DNA of 64,000 bases from NCBI GenBank assembly GCA_000310025.1, contig FN649743.1, positions 681,513-745,512 on the forward strand, in the 5' to 3' direction. The position numbers and the translations under genes are program-made. This document shows positions 1 to 11,165 of the stretch, one piece after another (the stretch's first letter is position 1; each line of letters starts with the position of its first letter). A model generated the notes under the pieces. That model saw only the letters and a program-made list of their open reading frames with translations, made no database searches and was not told the DNA's origin. Source of the DNA: Ectocarpus siliculosus. Taxonomy: Eukaryota; Sar; Phaeophyceae; Ectocarpales; Ectocarpaceae.

Positions 1-1631
1 GTGGGTGGGGGTGGACAGGGAGTCGCACACGAACAGCTGTTGAGTGTGGTGATTTGAACGGGAAAGTAATCTGGTGAGAAAAAGGCAATTGCCAGGGGTG
101 CTGCTGTTGATATCGCAGCGGCTGCTAGTGCTGCTGCTGTCAAGGACTACTCTGTAGCGTGGCTCCAGTTCACAGCTTCTCGATGTTGTAGATATGTAGA
201 TATGCATGTGCAGGAAAAACATTTTTTTTTTTTATCTGTCCGCCCGCGAGGTGAAATAGCTTGTAATTTTCATTTCCCGGTGGATTTTTCGTCGTTACAT
301 TTTCGGGTAGTCCCTCCTGCGAGAATGACGACGAATCCGGGAGAGGTCCTGAAAAACAGGTGATACATGGGCTCTGGCGAACCATATCGTGGAATATGTA
401 CCCCCATTACACCACTCCAGACCGCAGCGCGGCGCTCGTTTTTTCGGCTCGGTTTTTTGTTGAATTGAAGATCTAAACACACGGAGATACTTCTTATACT
501 CGTACTTGCGGCTGGGTTTTTGTTCTGGAATTGAAGATATCAACACATGAAGATATTACTTGTACTTGCGGCTGGGTTTGTTCTGGAATTGAAGATACCA
601 ACACATGCAGATATTTTGTGTATTCCCTCCTCTTGATGTTAGCTCAGTTGATTTGGTTTTAGTGTTGATGGCGGTGGGCCCACAAAGGTGAAACGAGTCT
701 AGGAATCCAGCCCCTGCATAGCTGAGACACTCTACCGTCACGGTGGCGTCGTCGCCGGTGCCGGCGGCGACGGCGGCGGCGACGGTGGCTGCTTCCACAA
801 GGGTGCGCTAAAGCTCGGTATCTACAACCACACGATTTTTCAGTATTGTAGTCGATGCCGATTGACGGTTTTCGGCCTCTGCACATTCATTCGCACAGCT
901 GCGCCAGTAGTAGTGCTGGCGTTGATTCTAGCGTCGTTGTGGCCTTTTCCTGCTGCTCCTACCACCCTGTAGGAAAACGAGCTTTGGCCACGTGCCCTTG
1001 GTTTAGTTTCGGCGACCATACCAGTTGCATCTGGGCACTGGATGGAAGCAAGGGGGGGTGTTGGGGGGTAGAGGTATATACCGACAAATCCCGTGCAATC
1101 TGTGGCCCAGGGAGCGCGGAAAGAGGGGCGTCTCGATAGGAGCGTCCCTGATGGTTTTTTTTTGTGGATGAGAAAGAGCGAGATACACGTACAACAGCAA
1201 ACCGAAAACCTAGCTCCTCGGACGTGGTTTCGAGGGGCTCGCCGGGAGGCTATCAGAAAGCAACATCAAGACTTGCGAAGAGACGGCCAGTACGACAACA
1301 CGGGCTCCTTGCCGCCCGTGACGCAGCAAGTTGCACGTGGCCAGCAATGGGCAATGGGCTCTCCCACAAAAGCGTGTGAATAAATATGGTCGATGCCGGT
1401 TTGCATTGGACACGACTTAGCCTTGTTTTTGACCTTCAGAACTCGCCTGCGTATGGCTGTACACACAAGAATGCATCTGCCTGGCTTGGGAAATGGGTAA
1501 TCAACAGGTTGTCATGCCGCGCTATAACCTCTTGGGGTGCGAGAGAAGAGACGAGCTGTTCGCTTGGAGACAGGGAGGTAATTCTCTCCAGACAGGGTTA
1601 CATATTCCATGCGAGTTAGGTTGTACGGGGC
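1..1631. other. Intergenic region downstream of GH10 gene
   Basis: No convincing exon is seen. The stretch holds a three-unit minisatellite (446-620), a GGC/GAC-rich triplet tract (about 745-792) and short A or T runs. It probably includes the 3' UTR of the minus-strand xylanase, whose stop is at 1632. Confidence 0.5.
446..620. repeat. Minisatellite, three units of about 60 bp
   Basis: Units begin at about 446, 509 and 569. Each contains CGGCTGGGTTTTTGTTCTGG-like sequence, then AATTGAAGAT, a CAACACATG-type core, and a TACTTG end. Unit 1 is the most diverged. Confidence 0.8.
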
Positions 1632-4600
1632 TCACAGGAGTGCCTCGCGCATTGCCCCGACCACCGGCCTCTTCGGTTGGAACTCTTGGTCCCAGGGGAG
1701 GGGGCTGTCCGGCTCGTAGAAGTTGTGCACCCTGCCACCAATAGACAAGGAGAGGCGTGTTTTTGTTGGGGGCGTAGAGAGTTGCGTTGATGTTTGTTGA
1801 TGCCGCGTGCACGTGTGTTCGGAAATTGCCAACAACCACCGATAGTAGGGTACGACGATGCTTCAGAGACTACACCACCTACACAAAGCTGAGGCTTGCA
1901 AAGTTCCTCGGTCAACCGGAGCCTCAGGCGAACAAAACATCGACAACTCCACAGGCAGGTGCTTCGCTACCGATGGTGTACAGCCCGCGAAACCCTTGCT
2001 ACCGTTCCGCATGGATTCAAACGCCGAAGCCACATAAAAGGACAAGAAAACAAAACGGCAAAGAAGTCAAAACAACAGAACATGGGCCAGGCGTGTAACC
2101 TGACGCGAATCGCACGCACTCCCTGCCCCCTATTTTCGCAATGCAATGATCACTGAACATCATTGGTTCCTAGTTGCCGTGACCGGCCACATTGAAGGAT
2201 GGTGCGAGGGGGAAATGTCAAGGGTTGGTTCATCGATGTGGCAGGAGCGCTGTGTTGCCACCGATTAACGAATGGCTACGGAAACACCAGGGACAAAGGG
2301 CACCATGAATCTACCGAATCTCCGTCCCTAGGCACCACATCACGGCCACCCGTCCCTGTTGGATATTCGTTCACACTGCTCAGTGAATGAGTGTGCAGTC
2401 CCCTGGCAATCTTAAGAAGCCAGACACATGCCACGCACGGAAGTGTTGTATTGTGTACACACGGCGTTTCGATTAACAAGCCCTTGTGCGTGACGCTACT
2501 GCCCTTCGTGCAGCAGGCAAAAGGGGTAGAGCCACGCCAGCACTCACCAGCTGTGCAGATCGGTGAACCCCCAGAGCGTGAGACCGTCGAAGGCCTCCTC
2601 GGTGAGGCAAGCCTCCAGAATGTCGCCGTAGATGGCTGCCTGAGCCGTTTCGCCATCTACGCCGTCGGGGAGCTAGTGAAAAAACAGGGCGGGGTGCGCG
2701 CACGAAAACAGAAAGAGAACGCCAAAGCACCGAGAGCACCAAACGTTAAGCAAGCATGACACGAATAACTAGAACGCCGAAGCAGGAAAAGCACCAAACG
2801 GTAAAAAAAGCCTCAAACTATCACACAAATGAAACGGTGAAGCACGAAAAGCACCAAACGTTAAGCAAGCCTAAAACAAAACAAACATCACCTGCAGAGC
2901 AGGAAACGCAAGCAAGACGTGACACGACAAGAAGAAACAAGACGAATCCGGCCAGAAACCAGCAGAGAAAACGCACAGAGAACAAATGACAAGGAGAAAA
3001 AGACCGAGCGAAAAAGCAGCAACAGCATGGCACATGATACGGTACGATGCCCGAAACAGGCGAACAAGAAACAAACAAGCGGACTGCGACGCAAAGCAAG
3101 ACAGCTGGACACGAGCGCACCCATCGACCGAACAAAAACCAAACGTTCAGCAGATGAACCTTGACAGAGTTCTTGCTTCCAAAAAAAAACCAAGCAAGTA
3201 AATAATGAAGCCACGCGTGAGGTACAAAGGTGTAAGCAATGACCAGAAGGGTTTCATCGTGGCCACAACAACGCAGCTAAGTGAATTTTCACACTTCAAC
3301 CACGAAAAATATCGACCAAGAGCAGGGCGGGGGGGGGGACTATGAACTAACCAGAGAGAGAAAACGTGTCAATCACGCAGACGCGCCCCGACTTTGCGGG
3401 AAGCGACTAAAATATGCTCCATCGGTGTCGAGGAGAGGTGCAACGAATGAATGGCATTCACCAGAACACGAGATGTCGCGGATTCGCTTGATTGAGTGGA
3501 TCTAGCACGGGAGCAAGCGAACCACAGATATGTGCTTCTGCTGCTGCTGCTGCTGCTGCTGAGTGAAAAGCCACCGACATACGCTCAACCTAGTGGAGGT
3601 ACGAAAGAGAGCTCCCACGAATGAACACACAACGGACAATGCCATTCACACCACAACACGAGAAAAAGAGGATTCCAAGCTTCGAGTGAATCCAGCCACG
3701 GAAGCGAGCGAAACACAAATCCGCACTATCACTGTTGCTAAATGAAAAGCGACGAAAGTGTGCTTATCTGTGCGAAGCAAAGCTCCGGCGAATGGACGTC
3801 AATCCATGTAACACGAAATATTGCTGAGTCCAAGCTTGAGTGAAACTAGGACGGATACGAGTGAAACACAAATGCGGACTGCTACTGAGCGAGGACGGCG
3901 ACGGCCACAGCGATAATCTTTGGCGGCCTGAACTGAAATGAGGGTTAGACCGGTCTTTTTGGTGACACAATCTTTGGGAATTATCTTGCCAAGATGTGTT
4001 CGGAGTATATGTTCGCCAAGACATGTAGTATCGCGATGTATGGGGGGGGGAAAGTGAAATGTTGTGAATGTTGAAAAAAAGGCGGCGTGTTATTCGTCTT
4101 GCCACCTTGATGTTGATGAATGGCACAACTGCCAATTGTTCCAGAAAATACCACGGTATCATGAAATCTGAGCACGACGCAGTTCTAGAAGGCGCTGTCC
4201 CTCCCATAACTGCATAGGCTCAACACTACGGGTGGATTTTAGCGGTGGATGCCCACATGGGGTTGCAGCAAGAGGGGACGTTGCCTCGGTACCATGCAAG
4301 CGGAGAAGCAAAACTGGTCCGTTGCTGTCCAACGACATAGAATGTTGATCAATCCGAGAGGCACTGACAACCGTGCACGTATTTCACTACGTAGTAGGCT
4401 TACCGAGGTTAAACCTTCGGTGCCGTCATCTGCACTCACGGACCTGCTTGGGGTGCAAAGGGCTTGGGTTTGGGGTGGTTCGATCAAGAGACAGAAGCAT
4501 CGCACACGACTGAGCTGTTATGGAAACGCGTTCCGCCGGCTCTTGTATCTACTTGAAAATAGAGTACGCTCCGAACGGTCCCCCCACACAACAGTTCGTG

Positions 4601-7600
4601 TCACCAGCGATGCTTTCATCTCTGGGTAGAAAGACCCCACAACCACCTCACTTGCGTGCGAGGGAGAACGGTTGGTGAAGGTGGCAGCATCGAAGGTTTG
4701 GCCTCGATGCGTCCACTGCGGAGTGAGAGATGTGAACCTGTGCTGTCCGTTCGCAAGTTGGAAGTTGTGGGCTCTTGGTCGACGACGCACGCGGCCCAAG
4801 CCAGGGCAAAAATGTGTTTTTTTTGCGGGCCTTGGTCGTTTTTCTCCGTTGTCGGCGCCCGTGGCGTCGACACCGTAAAGCCAGGGTACGTTAGAGGCCC
4901 TTGGGAATGTGCCACGTGCAGATTTTATAGGGTTACGGACGATAAGGTGGGCTGACCTGTGGTAATCTCGCCGCACCCACAAGATAAATGTCGCCGCGCC
5001 AAGATATGGCCAGCAAATTCGATGGGAATTATCTTGGGCCAAGATTTGTTCGAAAGGGCAACTTTTGGGCCCTGGACAAATCTTGGCCAAGATCGTTACG
5101 AGGATTTGTGCCCCATAAATCGTGCAACTGAACTCTCTTGGCCCAAGGTCAAGATGATTCCCATAAAGACCGGTCTTGAGCAGTTGTTATAATAGTGAAC
5201 TGGAAGTGAAACAAGCCCTAAAGTACTCAGCATTTCACTCCCTGCGAAAACATCACGAAAGCTCACAATGTGCAGAATATCGCCGACACAAATCAGGAGA
5301 AATGACCTGCTTCGCATAGAAGCTCGGAGTGAAATAACACAACCAACCGAAGGCGAACTTGTTTTAATCATCAACCAAAGCCTACGAAATTGGGCATGAA
5401 ACAGTTCACGATGATTTACGGATGTGACAGTACAGACGAACACACGTTGAAGATACAATGAAAGAGGACGGAACGAAAAAACATAAACTGCAGTACATGT
5501 TCATCAACGAACGAAGGGCAAAGCTGTTGTGACCGTTTCAAACACACCAAACCGCGACATTTTCTCGAAGAACAAGATCAACTTTAACAACACAACATAA
5601 GCTTTAAACAGGGTCACAAGGGAGGGGAGAGAGCGTGGGAGAAGTCCTGCGAAAATGGGGCGGCGTGTGCTGCCGATGCTTGCCATCTGTCGCGAATGTG
5701 CGCTTTCTCCCCAGGCTGTTCTTGCTGCTCACGACGGGTGCCAGGGTACCTACAAATACTCTCGCAAACGCACAGAACGCCGATGTTCTTTCGCGACATA
5801 GTGACGCACGATGCTGGGTGGTGATTTCGGCCTTGCGTGTGGGCTACAAACGGTGTGTCATTTTGTCCCGGGAACGGACTATGGGATTGAGCCAATATTC
5901 AACGCCGAGATCGAAAAACGTTTGTCAACATCCGTCACCGAAAGAAATTACTCAAGTCTCACCCCGGCGACGCGCACGTCCATCTCGCTGATGTTAACGC
6001 TAAGCCCGAGCTCTCCCAGCCGCCGAACCTGTCGGGGACGCAAGGGCGGGGGTGACTCTTCGGTTGGGGGGTCACGGGGAATAGATGCCATGGTGCTCCT
6101 TTGGACAAAAAAACAAAATGTTCGCCGCTTGTTGTGCCGGCCTTGCGACGCTGCTGGTGGCATCGCAACACAATGCAATTCACGACAAAAAAAAAAACAC
6201 ACACACACACACACACACAACGGAGACTCTTGAGTAAATTGTTTCTTGACGCATTCGCAACACTTGAGCAAGGGAAGCGAAAAAAAAAAATGAAAAATGA
6301 GAGAAAATCGGGTATCCTATTGGTGTTGGTGGTCAAGTGGTGCGTTGGATTGAAGAAGCAATTGCAAAAAAAAAACGCACGGCCGTGCGCTCAGCAACCA
6401 ACGAGATGACACGCGTGCATGCACGAACACTTTTTAAGACCAAGCCCCAAGACATCCACCGAGGACAGCCCGGCCACCGATCCCCACCTGTCGCTGGACG
6501 GAGTGAGGGGTTGGGGTTCTCCTCATTCCTGTACCCGCGGCCGTGAAGTGCCCCTGCAATCCCGCGCCATGGACCGGAACGCCCCTTTCCTTCATGCCTG
6601 TAAGAAATGTTTGTTTTATTTTGTTCACGAATGCTGTTCACGAAACGGCGGAATCTGTTCGATCGGCACGGATGCTACAAACTCAAAACTGTTCCTGTGT
6701 GACTAAGGCATATGCATCCGCAGCAGCAACAACAACAGCACCACTGTAATATATGTTTTAGACGTTTGAAGTGGGTGTTCTAGGCACCATCGTCTACAAG
6801 AGTACACGCCAACCAACTACAACGGAGCACCAACTCTTGACGTGCATGCCCGTCAGACTTAACAATCAACCGGTCGGCCAGGACGAAAATTCTCGTTTTC
6901 TCTCACAGACGTTGTATCTTTCAGCTCGTAGTATCTGTCTGCTTCGTAGATATCCACGCACGTCAGGCACCGGCGGTCCTCCGCCAAGCCGACAATCCCA
7001 GGCTACACTAGTCTCTCACTCGCGGTACAACCTGTAACCAGTGACGCCGCGTGCCCCATTTCCAAACTCGAACACCACCACCGACGTTTCCCACTTCCTC
7101 CAATCTGCCTATTGATAGATCCTTACCGCACCTTTCAGCATGTCGTACATGGCGTCGGCCTTGCGGGACCGCCCGCCAGGCAGCCCCGCCCCCTCCCCCT
7201 TGTTGTCGTTGTAGATCAGCTTTGCGTTCGGGTCGATCTGTGCGTAGAAATAACACCAGCTTGGGCTTAGCGAGAGGCCAAAGGAGTGTTTCGCCAAAAA
7301 CACGTGCGGTGACCTAAACTCTCCCTGCGTCGGCTCTTTTCCGACAATGCTGTGGGCCACGTACTTGTTGCGGAGGAATTGTCGCCCCCCACACCTTGCA
7401 CTAAGTCGAGCATTTTCACACGGCGAGAAGCTTCCGGCAGATTCCTCTTCCAATGAACGAGAACAGGCACGCGATTTTTCGTGATGGCATCATCCTCGAG
7501 CGAGAACAAACCCCAACGTTTGTGGTGACGTCATACTTGTAGCGCGAGAACATCCACAATGTTAATGTTTCGCGCGACGTCATCCTTTGTAGCGCGAGAA

Positions 7601-10600
7601 CAACCGCAATTTTATTCGTAATGACGTCATCATCCTTAGCGCGAGGACAGCCACAACGTTTTTCGTGACGTCATCCTAACTAGATTGCGCGAGACCATTC
7701 CCACTTGTTTCGTGACGTCATCCTAGCGCGAGAACAACTACACATTTTTACTCGTGTTGTCATCATCCCAGCGCGAGAACAACCACTTTTAAACTCGTGA
7801 CGTCATCATCCTAGCGCGAGAAACACAACCCACATCTTAACTTGTGACGTCGTCATCCTAAATAGCGCGGACTGACTACAGTAACTCAACCTGGTGCGCC
7901 ACCCTGAAGCAGTCGTCGACGTAGCCCGGCCCCAGCTTCCTGAGGAAGACGTTGTCCTCCATCCTCCCGCTGCAGTCCTGGCACAGGGCCTCGTTCACCA
8001 CGTCCCAGGAGCTCACCCTCCCGTAGAAGTGCCCCATCGTCGTGCGGATGTGCCTGCCGATGGTGTTTTCGGTAATCGAAAGTCTGCTTTTATCATGGAA
8101 AGCTACCATATTTTTCCAAAATTTGTTTTGTTCATTGAGAACCATGCTTTTCGCTTTCAAAAGTGTGTTTTGTCATTGAGAACCATGTTTGTCGCTTTGA
8201 GTGTTGCTTTCAAATGAGAACTGATAGTTTCGAAGCTTTCGGACTGGCGGTCGTAGGGTCCAGGAGTCTAGACCACAACCTCCCCGCCGCAGAGGATTTT
8301 CGTCGTTGCGCGTGCGGGCGTAGGTACCGCACATCGACGGATGGGTGCATTTTTTCGACGGCACAAGACAAAAAACACAACGTACGTGGGACCACACCGC
8401 CCCCGGCGGTGTCGGAAACATTTCTCTAGGCAACAAAACCAAACCCGAACGGCGACAATACGAATGAGTGGAAGCGATGTGTAACATCAGCAGTCCCTTG
8501 TAGGCGTACCGGTAGAGGGCCTCTCGGAGGCGAGAGGCGGACATGTCCTCGGCGAAGTCGGGGGTCGTGACGTGCCAGCAGAGGGTGTGCCCCTTGACCT
8601 CCATGCCCTTGTCGATCGCCCAGTCCACGATCTTGTCGCAAGGACGGAAGTCGTACACTCCCTGCAAGACGTGGCACAATTCAGATATTTCGAAGCGAAA
8701 GGTGCACGCAAAATTCACTCTTGGGTACTGGCGGATTGACCCTTGCCGTCCACGCTATTCTTCGTGCATTCCGAAAAAAAACGTGGAAGAAGCACACAAT
8801 GTAGACATTACAAGAAAACAGTGACGTGCAAAATTGTTTTCTGGGTTGCTGCGGAGGTACGGACAGACCACTGCCATCCACCCCATCTACCATGGCTATA
8901 TTGATGGCATCGAGCGTGTGACGTCATCAAGACCGGAACGACGTGCGACATGACATGCTGTACCTCATCACCGCCGACGAGCAAAGGCTTCCACTTCATG
9001 TGGTGCTCGATGACGACGCTGTTGAACTCTGCCAGCAGAGCATTTTTCGGGAAGAGACGGAGTCACAGACGCAGGTTGAGGTGTACGAAGAAGGACAGGC
9101 GGAGAGGAACGGGAAGGGATCGGGGGAGCGTACTCTTGTGTTTAGCATGCCTTAGCGGTTAGACCATTGACCACGCACACCGTCGAGAGGACGGAGCATT
9201 GTTCCCACAGGACCGATCACCGATGGCCAATCGTTCCTTCCTACTTTGCTTAAGGTTGTTCTCTATCGATATATCTTCCCGCCTTTTCAGTTCACTACAG
9301 GGATCGGATCGGGGGGGGGCGGCGGCAAAAGGCCTTGCTATCACCGGAAATGTCATATTCTCGGATTTGCTGTCGCGGTTTGCCGCTCCGGCAGATTCGG
9401 AAGTAGATTCCAGATTCAGGAAGGCTAGGTGAAATGGCGGCCGATGTTGCTGTAGAAACGACACGACAGGAGGCAGCAGCACCACTACGTGGGGCTGTTG
9501 CACGTATGTACCGAAAAGAGGACCATCGTCTGTCGGCGAGCTGCGTGCTCTGTACCCCACCATCTCAACGGCGCTTTTTCAGCTTCCTCAAGCAGACTAC
9601 AGGGGATGGTGGCCTTCGTCTCGAAGCATGTCTTCTGCCAGCCGCGCCCGTGCTGTTGCTAACATTTGCTACTGATTTCCGCTCCCGCTCCCGCTCCGGT
9701 GGCTTCGTCAGGCTTGCCCTCTTAGCCCTCTTATCGTCCTAGCGCCATTGCCAGCACGCCGCCGAAGAACTCGACCGACGACGACGCGACAACGACGATA
9801 TCACCACCCGGCTAGGTAGAGATATCCCCCCCCCCCCCACCCGCCCCAACCCGGAAACGAACAGATACCCCTATAGGGGCCAACAGCCAACAGCACTAGC
9901 CTTCGCGACGGTAAGCTTGGTTTCTTGTAGGGTGTGCGGGGTGGGGTTGGGGGGTTACCTGTAGGGTTAGAGATATGGACGCGCGAAACCCTCTTCTTTA
10001 TTCATAGATAGTAGATTGATAATGGAATCCTCGCGAAGGTAGTCCGCCAGGGGGGCACCATGCACGGAAGACACGGTCGAGTTTTACGGCGGTCCATGAC
10101 GACGCGCCTCAGCATGGCCAGCACGAACATCGTGATAAGGAGATCGACACGGCGATCACCCGCTACATACCAAGCGCCATCATGCTACCGCTTCCAGCAG
10201 AATGAAGAAATCGATCACGTAGGAGCCAGCGGTCTCGCCCCGCCTCTCCTCCCACTATTATTCGTTGTGTCTTTCTTTTTTTCGCGTCTGAAACTGGTTG
10301 TCGGTTGTGTGTGTGTGTGTGTGTAAGGGAGAAAGAGAGAGAGAAGAAGAAGAGGCGCGTGAGCAATCTTCACCCAGCGCGGAGAAACATGCCGCCTTGG
10401 TCGCCACGAAACTCCTTCCCCATGATTGTCGGAACAAAAACAAATAACGCGCTCGTCTTGGATGATTCATCCCCCCGTTTCCTGGTTGCATCACGCGCAA
10501 CAAGCCAGTAGGTAAAGGCGCTTGGAAGGTTCGGGAGAGCTAAAGGAGAAGGCCCGCAGACGCTAAACCGGCAAACTTCAATCAGCCAACAAGACCGCAA

Positions 10601-10796
10601 GGTTAATGAACTCGTGATATTCTACAAGTACACCATTCCAAAAATTACCTCTATTGAGCACGGCGCTGTAGGGATCGTAGTGCTGGTTCAGATAATCCGG
10701 CATGATCGCTGCGCCCACGTGCACCTTCTTCTTCCTCGCGTTGCCACACCGAGCGGCTGCTTCGCGGAGGCTGCCCTCGAGCCCGTCCTCGTTCAT
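1632..10796 (-). CDS. GH10 endo-1,4-beta-xylanase, nine exons
   Basis: Exons in transcript order (minus strand): 10796-10649, 9028-8964, 8661-8510, 8053-7891, 7237-7132, 6597-6488, 6028-5963, 2672-2548, 1731-1632. All junctions are GT..AG and phase-consistent, giving 344 residues ending at a TGA. GH10 landmarks appear in family order: FNSVVIEHHMKW near residue 50, the GHTLCWH substrate-binding motif, SSWDVVNEAL with the presumed acid/base Glu143, GVPVHGAGLQGHF, SVNISEMDV with the presumed nucleophile Glu263, and LWGFTDLHSW followed by the PKRPVV C-terminal motif. Length fits a single catalytic domain without a binding module. Retaining GH10 enzymes hydrolyse internal beta-1,4-xylosidic bonds. 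I start at the first ATG of the first recognised exon; the frame is open upstream to a possible acceptor near 10810, so a 5' exon carrying the expected signal peptide may be missing. Intron 8 (5962-2673) is 3.3 kb and full of repeats. Strictness of substrate (xylan or another beta-1,4-glycan) cannot be read from sequence. Confidence 0.9.
2723..2872. repeat. A-rich tandem repeat, about 58-bp period
   Basis: The core AAAGCACCAAACGTTAAGCA recurs with small changes at about 2725, 2789 and 2847, in intron 8 of the GH10 gene. The neighbourhood (2690-3160) is strongly A-rich on the plus strand. Confidence 0.65.
3481..3890. repeat. Degenerate tandem repeat in GH10 intron 8
   Basis: Blocks at about 3481, 3677 and 3832 share an AAGCTTGAGTGAA core, an ACGGAnaCGAG element and GAAACACAAATnCG, spaced about 155-195 bp. 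A CTG triplet run (3538-3560) lies between the first two. Confidence 0.55.
5022..5163. mobile_element. MITE-like element, 142 bp
   Basis: The left end ATGGGAATTATCTTGGGCC and the right end, which reads in reverse as ATGGGAATCATCTTGACCTT, form terminal inverted repeats. Internal CCAAGAT/ATCTTGG motifs extend the palindrome. A second copy of the left end lies at about 3971-4001. The element sits in GH10 intron 8 and has no coding capacity. Confidence 0.65.
6196..6221. repeat. CA microsatellite
   Basis: An A run followed by about ten CA units, in GH10 intron 7 (6487-6029). Confidence 0.85.
7470..7868. repeat. Minisatellite of about 45 bp with repeated TGACGTCA
   Basis: Roughly nine units of 42-54 bp, each with GCGCGAGAACAACC followed by T-rich DNA and CGTGACGTCATCATCC. 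Exact TGACGTCA palindromes occur at about 7526, 7622, 7666, 7713 and 7798, with near-matches in the other units. The array fills most of the GH10 intron 7238-7890. Confidence 0.85.
8085..8215. repeat. Short tandem duplication in GH10 intron 3
   Basis: The segment TTCATTGAGAACCATGCTTT recurs about 46 bp later with few changes (about 8130 and 8174), followed by TCGCTTT in both; a third partial copy may precede it. Confidence 0.6.
10305..10324. repeat. GT microsatellite
   Basis: Ten GT units followed by a GA-rich run, in GH10 intron 1 (10648-9029). Confidence 0.85.
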
Positions 10797-11165
10797 GATT
10801 CCCGCCGTTCTTGCACAGCAAACAACTGACTCCGACACCCTTGGGCTGTGTTTTGGTTCCCGTTGTCTATATCCTTCTCGCTTCCAGCTTCCGTTCGTTC
10901 GGAAAAAGGCAGCGCTGTGCTGTAACTCTCTTCTCTCAGCTCCACGTGGACTGCAGCAACCCCTTCACTTTCAGCAGAGGTGCGTGCACTAGGTGTGCTG
11001 TCGTGCTGCTGGCTAAATGTGTCCTCTGCATGTTCGGTGAAAATGTTTCGATCCCACGGAGCCCCCACCTCCCGTACAGTCCCGCCACACAGCAAAAGCA
11101 CACCGCCCACGCAAGCTGACAAACCAGCAGCCGCTCCCCTGGAGCAAGACAGCTCAAGGGAGAAG
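10797..11165. promoter_or_regulatory. Short spacer between divergent GH10 and TPR-like genes
   Basis: Only 369 bp separate the chosen ATGs of the minus-strand xylanase (10796) and the plus-strand TPR-like gene (11166), so this stretch should hold both 5' UTRs and a bidirectional promoter. No clear TATA box or repeated operator is visible. If the xylanase has an upstream signal-peptide exon, part of this spacer is transcribed on both strands. Confidence 0.4.

Noticed and set aside
10936-11157. Minus-strand hydrophobic stretch that could be a GH10 signal peptide exon
   Set aside because: It would splice in frame to 10809, but it starts at TTG, has no upstream ATG in frame, and its donor (CT then GTACGG) is poor.
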